Source of the DNA: Bathymodiolus brooksi
Taxonomy: Eukaryota; Mollusca; Bivalvia; Mytilida; Modiolidae
NCBI GenBank assembly: GCA_963680875.1
Contig: OY804579.1
Location: forward strand, 84,309,095-84,373,094
Direction of reading: 5' to 3'
DNA length: 64,000 bases
The notes beneath the pieces were generated by a model. It was not told the DNA's origin. It saw only the letters and a list, made by a program, of their open reading frames with translations, and made no database searches. Positions 46,078-57,059 of this stretch are shown in pieces; position 1 is the first letter of the stretch; every line of letters begins with the position of its first letter. The position numbers were made by a program, and so were the translations under genes.

Positions 46078-47367
46078 CAGGGGTTTCAAAGTTTTTTATA
46101 ATAGGAGGTACTTCTTAAATTTTAGGAGGTACCTAAAAAATTAGGCTGAGGGCCGTAAGGGGTCCAGGGGGCGGAAGCTCCTGAAATCTAGCATTGTGTG
46201 GACTGAAAAATGTACTTCGGAAACTGCAAAACATTAATTGTTTTTGAAAGAAAAATCCCATTAACTTTAGAGTTTAGATTTCACCAAGAGTGAAGACCAT
46301 GCATAATACCAGTAATTAAACTCATCAAAGATCATTGGCAGGATCAAGACATATAAGTGTCATAATTAATGAAACCAAGGACGTATATAGAATACGTCCT
46401 TGATGAAACATATAAATTTTATTTGCAATCATCAATCTTTAATAAAATTTATAATTTTCTAATAAATCAATACAAATATAATTAAACAAAAACAATATAT
46501 ATTGTTACTTTCACGACTTATGTGCAAAAAAAATGTTCGAATAAAAACGATTCGCGGGAAGACATTTATTAACATTTGAATCACAAAAGTTAAATTATTT
46601 TGGAAAAAAAGGGGGGCCGGAGTTTTGACATTACGTATTTGAGCCATGTCCGGTCCTTTTTCAAGATTTCTAATAATTTTCTATCCCTTATCTCCTCGTA
46701 TCCCCTTTTAAAAATGTTTTTCAGCACACTTTCATTTCTGTGAACAACCGCGGTAGGGCCCCGAAAAAATTTGTAAATAAATTAGCCATAGGTTTTTATT
46801 TTTTTATACCGGAAGTTAAACAATATGGACGGAGTTAAGCAACAAGACAGTACGCCCCAGAATGATTCGACCCTGGGTTTTAAATGGATAAAAAAAATCG
46901 CACAAAATATTGTGTAGTCATATATTCATAATACATAATGATCATACTTATATTACTGGAGATAACACTAAATTGTGTTTGAACATAATTTGTAATCGGT
47001 CATTTTTTTATTTTGAAATGATGTCAGCTTTGTTCCGGTCCGAGTTTTACACAAGGATGAAAAGATATTGGGGCGAAAACATATCTATTTACCGCATGCG
47101 CAAACTGCTATTTACGATTCTAAGGTAAAGTTATTTTTAAAACAGGGAATATCCCATCAACTTGGTCGTAACGCAGTTGTTCGATTTGAATGCGAGAATT
47201 CAGCAATTGACGTGATCATTAATTTTTTATGAAAAATATACCACAAGCCTATCTACCATCGTACTTGTGGTTTTGACCACCGCTAATTTTGAGGGGTTCA
47301 GTAATTTCTACCGGTACTATACACGATCTCGGGCGGGTAAAAGTACCGGCCCACTTTGAAAACCCTG
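46078..47367. mobile_element. ~1.3-kb hAT-like non-autonomous element
   Basis: The left end 'caggggtttcaaag' and right end 'ctttgaaaaccctg' are inverted (13 of 14 matching). AAATAT is repeated directly outside both ends (46072-46077 and 47368-47373). CAGGG-type ends with 'tttcaaa' are common in hAT elements, but their duplications are normally 8 bases, so the assignment is tentative. The inner phrases 'aggaggtacc' and 'ggcgggtaaaagtacc' link it to the two smaller MITEs. No transposase frame survives. Confidence 0.6.
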
Positions 47368-47373
47368 AAATAT

Positions 47374-48453
47374 CATAATTATATACATCATACATGTAAT
47401 AAGTAAACCTATTTGAAATAATTGGAACATGTACGTACATGTACATTTGTATGTCAATTCTAATCTGTTTATAAAATTAGTTGCTATGTAATATATGCAT
47501 GTAATTGTATGCAGGGCTCACCAGACTTATTAAAAACAGGGTGACATGACTTCTCTCTCAGTTGACTTAAGGGCAAAGTAAAGGAGACTCCTGAAAAGCT
47601 AGCAAAATGTTAATGTTTCTTTCCTGCTACAGCATGTCCCTCTACATGTAAAAAACAAACTAATCACTGTAAAACGATCTTAAAAAAGGTGCAATCACCA
47701 AGTTTGGAATAAAATATTGAATATCAAACTCTGTATAGGTCAAATTTCAAGAACAAGTCATGTGAGCTCATTTTACATAAATTATGAAGAAAAAGTATGA
47801 TTATTGGTGAAAAAATACTGACTTGCAAAGACTGACAGGGAACTAAAACTTTGCCTTTTGGTGGGAATAGGACGATTTCATTGAAACCAGAGCGAAAAAA
47901 TTGCCCACTTCACCTGGTTTGGTGAGCCTTCGTATGTGCAAATTAACTATCTTGAATCAAAAAGTGAAATCAGCATAACATACATGTAGTAGCTGCACTG
48001 AAGATTAAAGGTAAAGTTGCCTTTAAATGTACATGTAACATGCTGTTGACCCACGAAAACAAGAACAAACCAAAGGGTCTTCTGGTTAGAGCAGCTAGAT
48101 CTAGATATAGATTATCCAAATTAAATGTGCATTACTGTTAAAATTTCCTTTCATAATTTGGGTTAAAAATGTTTTCAAAGTGACCTACAGGTAGGTAGCT
48201 ACTAGTTATAAAGGGATTGAACTTGTCTAGATTTAAAGTACATGAACAAACCAGTCAGTGATAAAATATTAAATATAATATCCACTCTATTTATATGTAG
48301 ACCTATATAATACATGTACATGTATATGATATTTTCCCAAAAAAAAAAATTAAAATATGTCATTATGTGTAATATAAAGTACAATAATCAGGAGATCATT
48401 TTTTTTTTTTTCAAAAATGCTGATGGTACCATAAATATACATGTAACCCTTAC
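47374..48453. other. Intron, no further feature seen
   Basis: AT-rich intron sequence of the coiled-coil gene. 'tgcagggctcaccagacttat' and 'cacttcacctggtttggtga' near 47510-47930 may be repeat relics. Confidence 0.4.
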
Positions 48454-48528
48454 CAGTATATGTCCTAATTAATTCAAACGTTTTAACAGCCTTTTCTGTA
48501 GTTCTGTTTCCAGTTTCTTGTTTGATAC
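48454..48528 (-). CDS. Coiled-coil gene, most upstream exon found (75 bp)
   Basis: Acceptor ctttaatttttgtcag and donor TATACTG|GTAAGG (a strong donor) flank 75 bases reading IKQETGNRTTEKAVKTFELI, then RTYT, phase 1 at both ends. The start codon must lie further upstream (above 48528) and was not identified. Together the six exons encode 503 residues of a partial protein. Confidence 0.65.
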
Positions 48529-48627
48529 CTGACAAAAATTAAAGAACAACATTTTTATTCATGAACTACTATTACTTGAATAAATTTGTTGATATATACA
48601 AATATATACATTGTGTATATATACACA

Positions 48628-48697
48628 CCAACAATAAAACTGACCGCCACGATATAACTAAATATATTGCTGAAAGTGACGTTAAACACCATAAACC
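48628..48697 (+). repeat. SINE fragment (tail)
   Basis: 'accaacaataaaactgaccg', 'ccacgatataac' and 'gaaagtgacgttaaacacc' match the SINE tail; the head is missing. Confidence 0.75.
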
Positions 48698-49129
48698 TAA
48701 AGTTTACCATTGATTTGTACAAGGTTGAATCACCATTTCACAATGAAACTTCATGTGTCAAATACAATGACATTTCCATTTATGGTTCTTGAGAATGATG
48801 GGCTCAGAATGCTGGTTTATTCTTTCTTTTCATTTCAGCTAATCAAAAATTGTTGACCCCTTACACCATTTGTGGAAGCTTGAACCTACATGTACAGGTA
48901 CATGTATATGTATAATAATGATGATTTATGCTAATTACATTTCTATTATTGGTTCTTCAGAAAATCTATTTTTTGTAAATTGTCCCCATTTCAGACCGGT
49001 AAATTTTGGACCCTTAGAGCATTGGACCTTCTAATTTTGTACAAATCGAAATATACATATGGCACTGTAACACTTCTATTAATGCTGGTTCATGATCAGA
49101 AGAAAATTTTATTAGATTTACTTATAATT
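48698..49129. other. No gene seen
   Basis: AT-rich intergenic or intron sequence. Confidence 0.35.
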
Positions 49130-49350
49130 CATTTTCCCATTTTAGGCCCCCTACAGAAATAGCCCCTCCTAATGGAGGGTCAACTTTATTACAAATCTGA
49201 ATCTCTCTTCCAAAGGACAACCCCTGCCAAGCTTGCTTCCATAATTTGGTTGAGCTGTTTTGCATGCAGGTGAATCGAAGATTAACATCCATATACATTT
49301 TGTATGTGAAAAAGTTAATGACGACAGACACTTGGCTTTGGATTTAAGGT
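49130..49350 (+). mobile_element. Fragment of the 'ccatcc...gctcacc' element family
   Basis: 'ccaaaggacaacccctgcca', 'agcttgcttccataatttgg', 'ttgagctgttttgca' and 'atgacgacagacacttggct' follow the same order as the 3' parts of the other copies. Strongly diverged. Confidence 0.4.
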
Positions 49351-49661
49351 ATAATAAAAATCAAAATTATATTTTGACAGTTTGTTATTCAATTTAGACA
49401 TGAGATGAAAATATAATTGAAACATAGAATGCATTGAAAAATGAAACCAAAGGTTCACTTACAGCAGCAGCAGTTCACGCATAAGGTACTTCTAAGTTCT
49501 ATAAAATTATGTAGTCCTTAAACTTCATGTTCATGTTATCTATCAATATTTTCATTTGGATTTAAAAACAAATATCTATTGACTGTCGAATCCAGTGTTT
49601 TATTTGTGGTTTCCAAAAACATGTACATACGATGCAAAATTTACCCTCAGATCTCTTCTGA

Positions 49662-50636
49662 CCTATTCTGTTTGTCATTTATATCAACGACTTACCAGAT
49701 AACCTTAAGTCAGAATGCTATATGTTTGCAGATGACACCAAAGTTTTTAAAGACATAAATGATATAGAAGATAATAAAATACTACAAAATGACATATGAG
49801 CTTGAAAACTGGTCTGATAAGTGGTTATTAAGATTTCACCCCGATAAATGTAAAGTCCTTTCAGCTGGCAAACAGAAGACTCAACAGTTCAAGTATACGC
49901 TATGCAACACAGAGCTACAATACTCCAACAAGGAAAAGGACATTGGCGTCGTAATTGATAATCAACTTAATTTTGAAGATCATATGAATGAAAAAATAAA
50001 CAAGTCAAACAGTATTATGGGACTAATTCACCGCACCTTCACGTATATAGATGCACCAACCTTTCTTATGTTATACAAAGCACTAGTACGACCTCATCTT
50101 GAGTATGCCAATTCAGTCTGGAACCCATATAAGAAAAAAACATATTACAGCATTAGAAAATGTCCAACGTAGGGCAACCAAACTGATACCAGGATTCAAA
50201 GATATGACATGAAAATCGTCTAAGGAAACTCAAACTACCAACTTTAGCCTATAGGAAGAAGAGAGGGGATATGATTGAAGCGTTCAAATTAACATCAGGT
50301 TTATATGACACTGCCCTACCGTCTCTGCTGGAAATACAGAAGAATACCAGAACTAGAGCTCATAGTAAAAAGTTATACCAGCATAGATCCAACAAAGACA
50401 TAAGAAAGAACTTTTTCACTAACAGAATAATAAACATCTGGAACAGTCTACCTGAAAACGTCATAAGTGCCAAAGATACGAAAATCTTCGAACACAGGCT
50501 AGACAATTACTGGAAGGATCAAGATTTGCTATACAATTACGATTCCAACCTCACAACCGGAGAAGAAATTGAAATTGATGAAGAGAAGGAACTGAGCATA
50601 GTGGTCGACGGCCAGCGCTCAGAAACAGACCTGTAA
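49662..50636 (+). pseudogene. 5'-truncated CR1/Jockey-like reverse transcriptase fragment
   Basis: Starts inside the RT palm: PILFVIYINDLPDNLK and YMFADDTKVF. It continues with LENWSDKWLLRFHPDKCKV, IGVVIDNQLNFEDHM, YKALVRPHLEYANSVWNPY, VQRRATKLIPGF, and a C-terminal part (FFTNRIINIWNSLPENVI) to a stop at 50634. Frameshifts occur near 49795, 50150 and 50210, with a TGA near 49797. The N-terminal half (endonuclease, RT fingers) is missing, typical of 5'-truncated LINE copies. It is not the same subfamily as the 12-17 kb LINE. Confidence 0.85.
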
Positions 50637-50639
50637 GTA

Positions 50640-51353
50640 CCCTGTAAGTAACATAGATCTACATCATACAACTTGTTGTATGATTAAAAGTTCTGTATTG
50701 TGTATGATAAAACGCTAATTGAAATGAGCATATCTATCAAGTTGAAGAGTAAATCTACAGAAACAGTGGAGTAGGCACCGACTAACTATAAGATGTCATC
50801 ATCGACATCACGTTTGTCGGTCTTAAATCATCATTTTTCCTCATTTTTGTGCTCTAGAAACATTAGATCGCAGCGACAACACGTGCAATACAAACTGATC
50901 ATATATATGTGACATTTCAGTAAGATAATAACCTTGTAAATGTAAGCGTAAGCATTTATAAAAATATAAACAAACCTGTGTCTCCCATTTTTCCGAGCCT
51001 GCCGTGGAATTACCCTTACAAGTTGTTTCGGCCTTATGACAGATTCGGCCTTAGTTGTTTCGGCCTACGGCAAATCCGGCCTTATATCAAATGGAAAAGA
51101 ATAATTAAAAAATAAAAGTTGTATTTAAATTTAAAAAATTATTTAAATATTCATGGATATGATGAATAAAATATTGGAACTTGTAGTGTTTTCACAAGAT
51201 TTATATAAGCAATCCCGCCTGAACGTAAAGCTGCCTTCGGAATTCCTCGTAACAGATAAATAAGTAAACAACGAATACCTGCCCGGGACAAAAAAACACA
51301 TGCTATATGGCACCTGATAGACAAATTAATGAATTAATTATTTACTCAAATCA
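50640..51353. other. No gene seen; short direct repeats of 'ttcggcctta'
   Basis: Near 51025-51085 'tcggccttat', 'tcggccttag', 'tcggcctacg' and 'ccggccttat' recur with 'agttgtt' between. It looks like a small degenerate tandem. Confidence 0.4.
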
Positions 51354-52540
51354 CGACACACCATCTCCAGCGCTCCATATCTCCAATCTAAACAATGTCT
51401 GAACCCGAAAATGTTTTTAAAACAAATAAAAACATATTGAAATATCCTCCCAGTGTAACCAAACTGTATGACACGTCTGTTTTATCTCAATAATGACTAC
51501 CTTGTCAATGTACTTAGGAAAGTACAACTTCACAACTTGTCTCCATTGTCTTAACTTGTACATGTGCCCCACAATAATGTGTGCAATCCTTTACATCTAT
51601 TATTGGTTGCAGTATGATATAAAGAATGAAAATGTCAAAAATAAATATCTTCTACAGTAAAAAAAAGTTACAAGGTACTAGGTGTCACAAATCTGTAATC
51701 TTTTTAGAATGGTGCATTTCTCATTGTCCTATAAAATGAGTTTGTCCAACACCCAAGCTTTTCTTGAGTGATAGACGATAGACAAGGTACAACCGCTTCC
51801 ATATTTAGGCCCTGTTCCTCTCTGATAGAAGTAAAAGGAGATGTGGGGTAAATGTCGATGAGAAAACGACCCATAACCATCGGAATTAATACTGCAATCA
51901 AATACAAAAATGAGGCTAATGACAGCAGTTTTAATTGATGAACATGTTCATGAAAAGGTATTTAATGACAGAATTGCTGAGCTGCTTGCCTTATTTGTGA
52001 TCAAAGAAAGTGCATTATACTTTGAGGGGCTACTATTATTTTAATTTGCATATTTCTTTTTTATTTTGCTTGCTTTTAATTAATTTGTTTTTGTTTTATG
52101 TTTTGCTTTGCAGTTAGCACAATCCAGTTTGATGTTTGGATCTTAGATACATGCTATGACAATAGTTTCATGCTTATGATACTTGCTTCTGTTTATTTGC
52201 AATTACATTTGTATGGTCCTATTGTCAATAAAAGTCATCAGAAAAAGGAAATTCTTATTCAAACCTAGTTAACACAGCCTGATGAGGATACCAACATGAA
52301 TGAACCACTCATTGAAGTTTTAAGGTGAAATTGTACAAGTTAAGACAATGGAGACAAGTTGTGAAGTTGTACTTTCCTAAGTACATTGACAAGGTAGTCA
52401 TTATTGAGATAAAACAGACGTGTCATACAGTTTGGTTACACTGGGAGGATATTTCAATATGTTTTTATTTGTTTTAAAAACATTTTCGGGTTCAGACATT
52501 GTTTAGATTGGAGAAATGGAGCGCTGGAGATGGTGTGTCG
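51354..52540. mobile_element. Long inverted-repeat element, ~209-bp arms
   Basis: The left arm (51354-51562, from 'cgacacaccatctccagcgc') and right arm (52332-52540, to 'gcgctggagatggtgtgtcg') are near-perfect reverse complements around ~770 bp. The interior has a minus-strand 67-codon frame (51704-51907) preceded by an acceptor-like tttgattgcag, but I recognise no domain. It could be a MITE, or a pair of inverted copies of another repeat. Confidence 0.8.
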
Positions 52541-53221
52541 AGCAGAATCTTATGAAGATAGTACATGTATCCTTATTTTACATCATATTCAAATAAATGT
52601 TATACCCAAGTACATGCTGCATGTTGGTACCGTAAAAAGTATGTATTTAAGACAGGAAAAAAAACGGAAAAAAAATATATACATGTATATTATGTTATTG
52701 TGTATTATCATATATTCTGAGCCTTAACCATTTATTGTTGATGAGTTTGTGCTAATAAAGTATTTGTATTTGTATATATATATTATTAATTTTATTAAAT
52801 GTTCAGTGATTTCAACATTATTTATCATTTTATTTAATAAAGATAATTATTTCGTTACAACTTGTAGAACCTTTGAAGTAATAAAGCTTTGTCTGCATTT
52901 AATTTATTATTTGCTTAACAGTTAATCAAAGATGGTAATTAAAAAATAAAAGAACTAATCATTGTCCATTTGCTTTTATTGCTATTAGATCAAAGGTAGT
53001 GTTTAGGAAATGAAATGAAAGGAAGTCCAAGCTCATATCGTTTGAAGAGAAATTCAAACAAAAGTTATCCAAACTCTAATTTTCTAAAGAGAAAGCCATG
53101 CACTTTTTTTGTTTTTACAAATATTTCCTGCTAGTTTATCCAATCAAATTACTTGAATTTTTTTGATTAACATGAAAAATCTTAAAAGTGATTTTTTTAT
53201 GAATATAATTCATATGCAAAA
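52541..53221. other. No gene seen; probable upstream region of the PHD-like exon
   Basis: AT-rich. 'gaccttaac' type repeats are absent and no TATA or CpG feature stands out. Confidence 0.35.
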
Positions 53222-53327
53222 ATGACGGGTAACGAGTGTCTACGTTGCAATTCCACGGTTAGACCAAGACAAGAAGCCATGCAGTGTGACAACTGTCAAC
53301 GATGGCAGCATCGTGTATGTGGTACTG
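53222..53327 (+). CDS. First exon of a PHD-like/MULE-type gene
   Basis: An ATG at 53222 opens 35 codons: MTGNECLRCNSTVRPRQEAM, then CDNCQRWQHRVCGT, ending at a strong donor (ACTG|GTAAGT). The C-x2-C ... C-x2-C-x2-W-x-H-x2-C pattern is the start of a PHD-like zinc-binding module. Such N-termini are found in mollusc proteins that continue into a FLYWCH/MULE transposase-like domain, and MULE-like coding sequence does lie 400 bases downstream (53722-54109). The middle of such a protein is absent here, so the locus is probably truncated. Confidence 0.6.
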
Positions 53328-53721
53328 GTAAGTGTTAATTATAATTATCAGTAGTTAATGTCTCTTTTCCGTACAGCGGATTGCAAGTGACTATGATCTC
53401 TATTAATTGTTAAAGTACATGAAAACTTGTAAATTACCAGTAACAGATTGGCAAATGCCGTCATGTTTTGAATTAATACAATTACTGTCTACGCAATATT
53501 AAAGAACTTAAAGGGTCATTACTGTCATAGGGCCAGAAGTCAAAACAGAAAATAGATGCCGACATTTAGCAGCCATTACACATACAAGTACATTCATGCA
53601 AATTATAAGCAGTCTATATTTAAGCAAATAAGCAAATTAACTCAAAACACATAAAATATTCATGTACTTTTAAAACATATTTTAAAAATATTCTAAAAAA
53701 TATTCTAAAAAAATCATCAAG

Positions 53722-54109
53722 CTACTTCCAAGACAGCCAGCTGTTAAAGAGTTTGTAGTTGACTTCGAGCAAGGTGTATGGAAAGCCGTCCAGAGTTTGA
53801 TCCCGAACGCCACCATAAAGGGATGCTCCTTCCATTGAGGACAGGCCATCTGGCGACATGTGCAGTCATTAGGTAGCGGAAACAAGGGGTTGTATACCAT
53901 CGCACCATTGTTAATAGAAGAAGCCAACCTCCTGTCTATCCAGATTCAACTAGTTTCTGAAGGTAAACTCTAAGAAACTACAGTGTAGACATGTCAGAAC
54001 AACACAACAACTTCTGTTTAACCAGTGGGAGCAGTACGTAGAGGGTAGTATTTCCGTCGGCCGTCTCCTACATCTATGTGGCCGATTAGTGTATATACCA
54101 GATCAGTAA
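53722..54109 (+). pseudogene. MULE transposase-like 3' fragment, broken
   Basis: The plus strand reads LLPRQPAVKEFVVDFEQGVW, then AVQSLIPNATIKGCSFH, a TGA where the family has an aromatic residue, and GQAIWRHVQSLG. That is the D-x-E ... GC-x-FH-x-x-QA block of MULE-type transposases. After a frame change near 53970 it continues LLFNQWEQYVEGSISVGRLL and ends at TAA 54107-54109, with AATAAA near 54187. An internal stop, a frameshift and missing N-terminal parts mark it as a pseudogene or a domesticated-gene relic. Confidence 0.65.
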
Positions 54110-54393
54110 ACTGTTGCATTGTATCGTATTTGTATTTGTTGATCTTCTTGTTGTTAAATGTAAAATGTATCCATAATTATATGTAATAAAATGTATTTGT
54201 TTAACAATTATAGAGTGTTGTTTTCTTATTCAACTAGATGGAAATAATTATTTAATGGATGACTCATTGAAACACCAATTACATTGAAAAACAAAATTGC
54301 AACAAATCATAACAAAGAGTTAAATTCAATTCATACATTTCAAAACATCCAAGTATCTTCAACTGGGGAGACAATCTTAACCATAATAAATAT

Positions 54394-54650
54394 ATGCACG
54401 AATTGGTCATAGTGGTATTCTATTTCTATATGGTACGAATTGGTCATAGTGTATCTACTTCCATATCACATATGGTACGAAATGGTCATAGTGTAATTCT
54501 ATTTCCAAATTGGCTACTGAGCAATATTACATATGGTACGAAATGGTTATGGTGCAAAATACATATGGTACGAAATGGTTTCTGGTTATGGTACGAAATG
54601 GCAATTTTGTGGTACGAAATGGTAAATTATGGTACGAAATGGTTATGGTG
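54394..54650. repeat. Interspersed 'tatggtacgaaatggt' iteration
   Basis: The phrase 'ggtacgaaatggt' or a close variant occurs about nine times at irregular spacing (from ~54430 to 54645), often followed by 'catagtg' or 'tatggtgcaa'. It abuts the inverted-repeat element at 54651. Confidence 0.75.
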
Positions 54651-55863
54651 CAAGTCGGCCCGTAAGCGAGGACTAGTCGGCCCGTATGTTAAGACAACTT
54701 GGACCATCAATAATTATTGTTGTCTTACTTATTTTTTTAATCAAATTGACGGAAATCATAAAGATACAGTCTGACATCTGTCAACAGTATTGGGAAATGT
54801 AAAAAAAAATCCCTATATAATCAACCAAAACCATATTTTTTTCAAAAAATTATTGTGGAGTCATTTCTGAATAGATATTTACAAATATTACACCAAAACA
54901 TTCGGAATTGTCTATATTTTGATTGGTTATTTACTCATTATGTTGTTATGAGTGATTTTTATTTGTACATAATTTGTGTGCTTCCTGTCTGTATAATTGA
55001 GCAATAGCCATCTGTTCGTTGCTATTTGTCAACAAAAATACCCCATTAGTAGGTGTGTATTAAATTGGTAGTTTCAACTGATGATCTGTTCGATGGAACT
55101 TTCCAACAAAGAATCCTAGATGTGGATAAAATGATTTCCAAAACAAAAATAAAATTAGAAAATGAATGAACTGAATTTTAAATAAATAATTAAAAATATC
55201 TTAAAAATATCTTAATACTTCAGCAACTAAAAATAATTTGACAGGCATGTATTTAAAAGAAATTATGTAGCCGCGAAAATACAATGTATAAAAAATTAAA
55301 CTGAATTAATGGACAACAAAACCAAATTTTGACAAAATCCTGTTAACAGTTTAATTTTTTTTTATTTATCAAAGACAACTTGATATTACATATTGTCATC
55401 TTTAAGATATAATTTTTTTTTAATTTATGTTTTGTTTAATGACACCCATTTGCAACTTTTCCAACAACCATGAAGCTTATGCAAACAAAAATAATACATA
55501 TTGTTTATATGAAATTTGATAATTTATAAGCTCTTAATATTTTTTTCTTAAATTATTTATTTTTAATTTTTCATACATGTATTAATTTTATTCCTGTAAA
55601 TGATACGTAATAGACCATGCTATGAGAACAAAATCACGTCCTAATCACATTTTTGGTCACTTGATATTATCATTTAATAAATAATTTATTTTCACTAAAA
55701 GATAATAATTGTCTTTTAAATAAGTAAATAATTATACACATATAAATATTGAACAATATTATAAAACAATAATACGGTCCGAGTTGTCTTAACATACGGT
55801 CCGAGTTGTCTTAACATACGGGCCGACTTGTCTTAACACACGGGCCGACTTGTCCTCGCGTAC
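54651..55863. mobile_element. Inverted-repeat element with iterated termini
   Basis: The left end has 'gtaagcgagg', 'actagtcggcccgtatgtta' and 'agacaactt'. The right end carries the reverse complement in four tandem ~25-bp units ('gacttgtcttaacacacggg', 'gagttgtcttaacatacggt') and ends 'cctcgcgtac'. The interior (~1.05 kb) is AT-rich and non-coding. Unequal unit number at the two ends suggests expansion at one terminus. Confidence 0.7.
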
Positions 55864-57059
55864 TGGCATTTATTTTCCCCGACTTAGAATGCATGCGCAT
55901 GCGCATTATAGATTCCTAAAATAAACTTAGGAAATACCCATTTATAAATATGTACGTTTGTGGGTAATAACAAAAACATCATTTATGGTAATAATGATTG
56001 GAAATAAAATCTTGTAAATAGGACAAATCCTATTATAAACAAAACACGTAATAGAAACTGCTTTGCTTTGTATGTTTGTCTGTAATGTGCAAATGTTTGT
56101 ATGCCTTCTGTCATATGTTTTTTTCTAGTTAGATAGGTAAGACAATAGACAATACATGTATGTCGGTAAAAAGCTCTATAGAGCAAAAACTCCGACTTTA
56201 AATAAAACTTTTATGCTTTACAGTAGATTTTAAAGGTTATTATCATTGGTACAATGTGCTCTTTGATTCATGATTGCATTACCCGTTCATCCTATTACTT
56301 ACGTGCAGGGGGGTTGTGGTCACTTCCTATATAAATATATATATACCATGCTGCTTGAATGGGCCTGTTTTTTTTAAGCTTGTCATATATGTGATTGGTA
56401 CATAAATTTCTGATTTATATACGATTGGGTGTGAATTTCAATGTAATGACTAGACAGGGTATCATTGTAATTACTCCTTCAGATATTCAGCTGTTGTTGA
56501 TTCCCTGCAGTGGAACTCTTTGCTCTTTGAGCTTCATTAAATTTACAATTAAACAACAAAGTTAAATCATAAAATAGTATACATTGACCAGTGTAACATT
56601 ACCACATATACCTCTGTATATTTAGTTTCACCTGACCATCTTAAGTAAAAGGCAGCAACTATTGGCTAATTAATACAATATGCCAGGTTTTTTTTCCCAC
56701 CTATCAAACTATTTTGAGTGGAGGATTAAATGCTATTTACAAACAGACTGTTCTTGCAGTAATTTTGTAAGTTATCACAACCAATTTATGACCATCCATC
56801 TCCATTGGATCAATCCCTATAATGTATTGAGTCACAGGTTACAATGGACCTCTTTCCCTTGCTATCTGATCTTCAGTCTACTAAGGATGTTTTTTTTTAT
56901 TCCTGAATTATCAGATTAATATACACACTGTTAAGTTATTTCCATTTTTTTTTCTCAACACAGTTTGTCTAACCCAGCCAATTTAAGTAATGGTAATTTA
57001 ACTCTGTTTATGTCTGTTGTAATTCATAAATTTGAACTAAATCAACAATTTATTATTAT
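55864..57059. other. No gene seen
   Basis: AT-rich. The open frames at 55983-56186 (-) and 56680-56919 (+) have no recognised domain. Confidence 0.4.

Noticed and set aside
49463..49482. Possible start exon (ATG + six codons + GTAAGT) for the coiled-coil gene
   Set aside because: The donor is good, but it ends in phase 2 while the next known exon needs phase 1. Joining them gives a stop.
51704..51907. 67-codon minus-strand frame as a membrane-protein exon
   Set aside because: An acceptor-like sequence is present, but there is no partner exon and it lies inside an inverted-repeat element.
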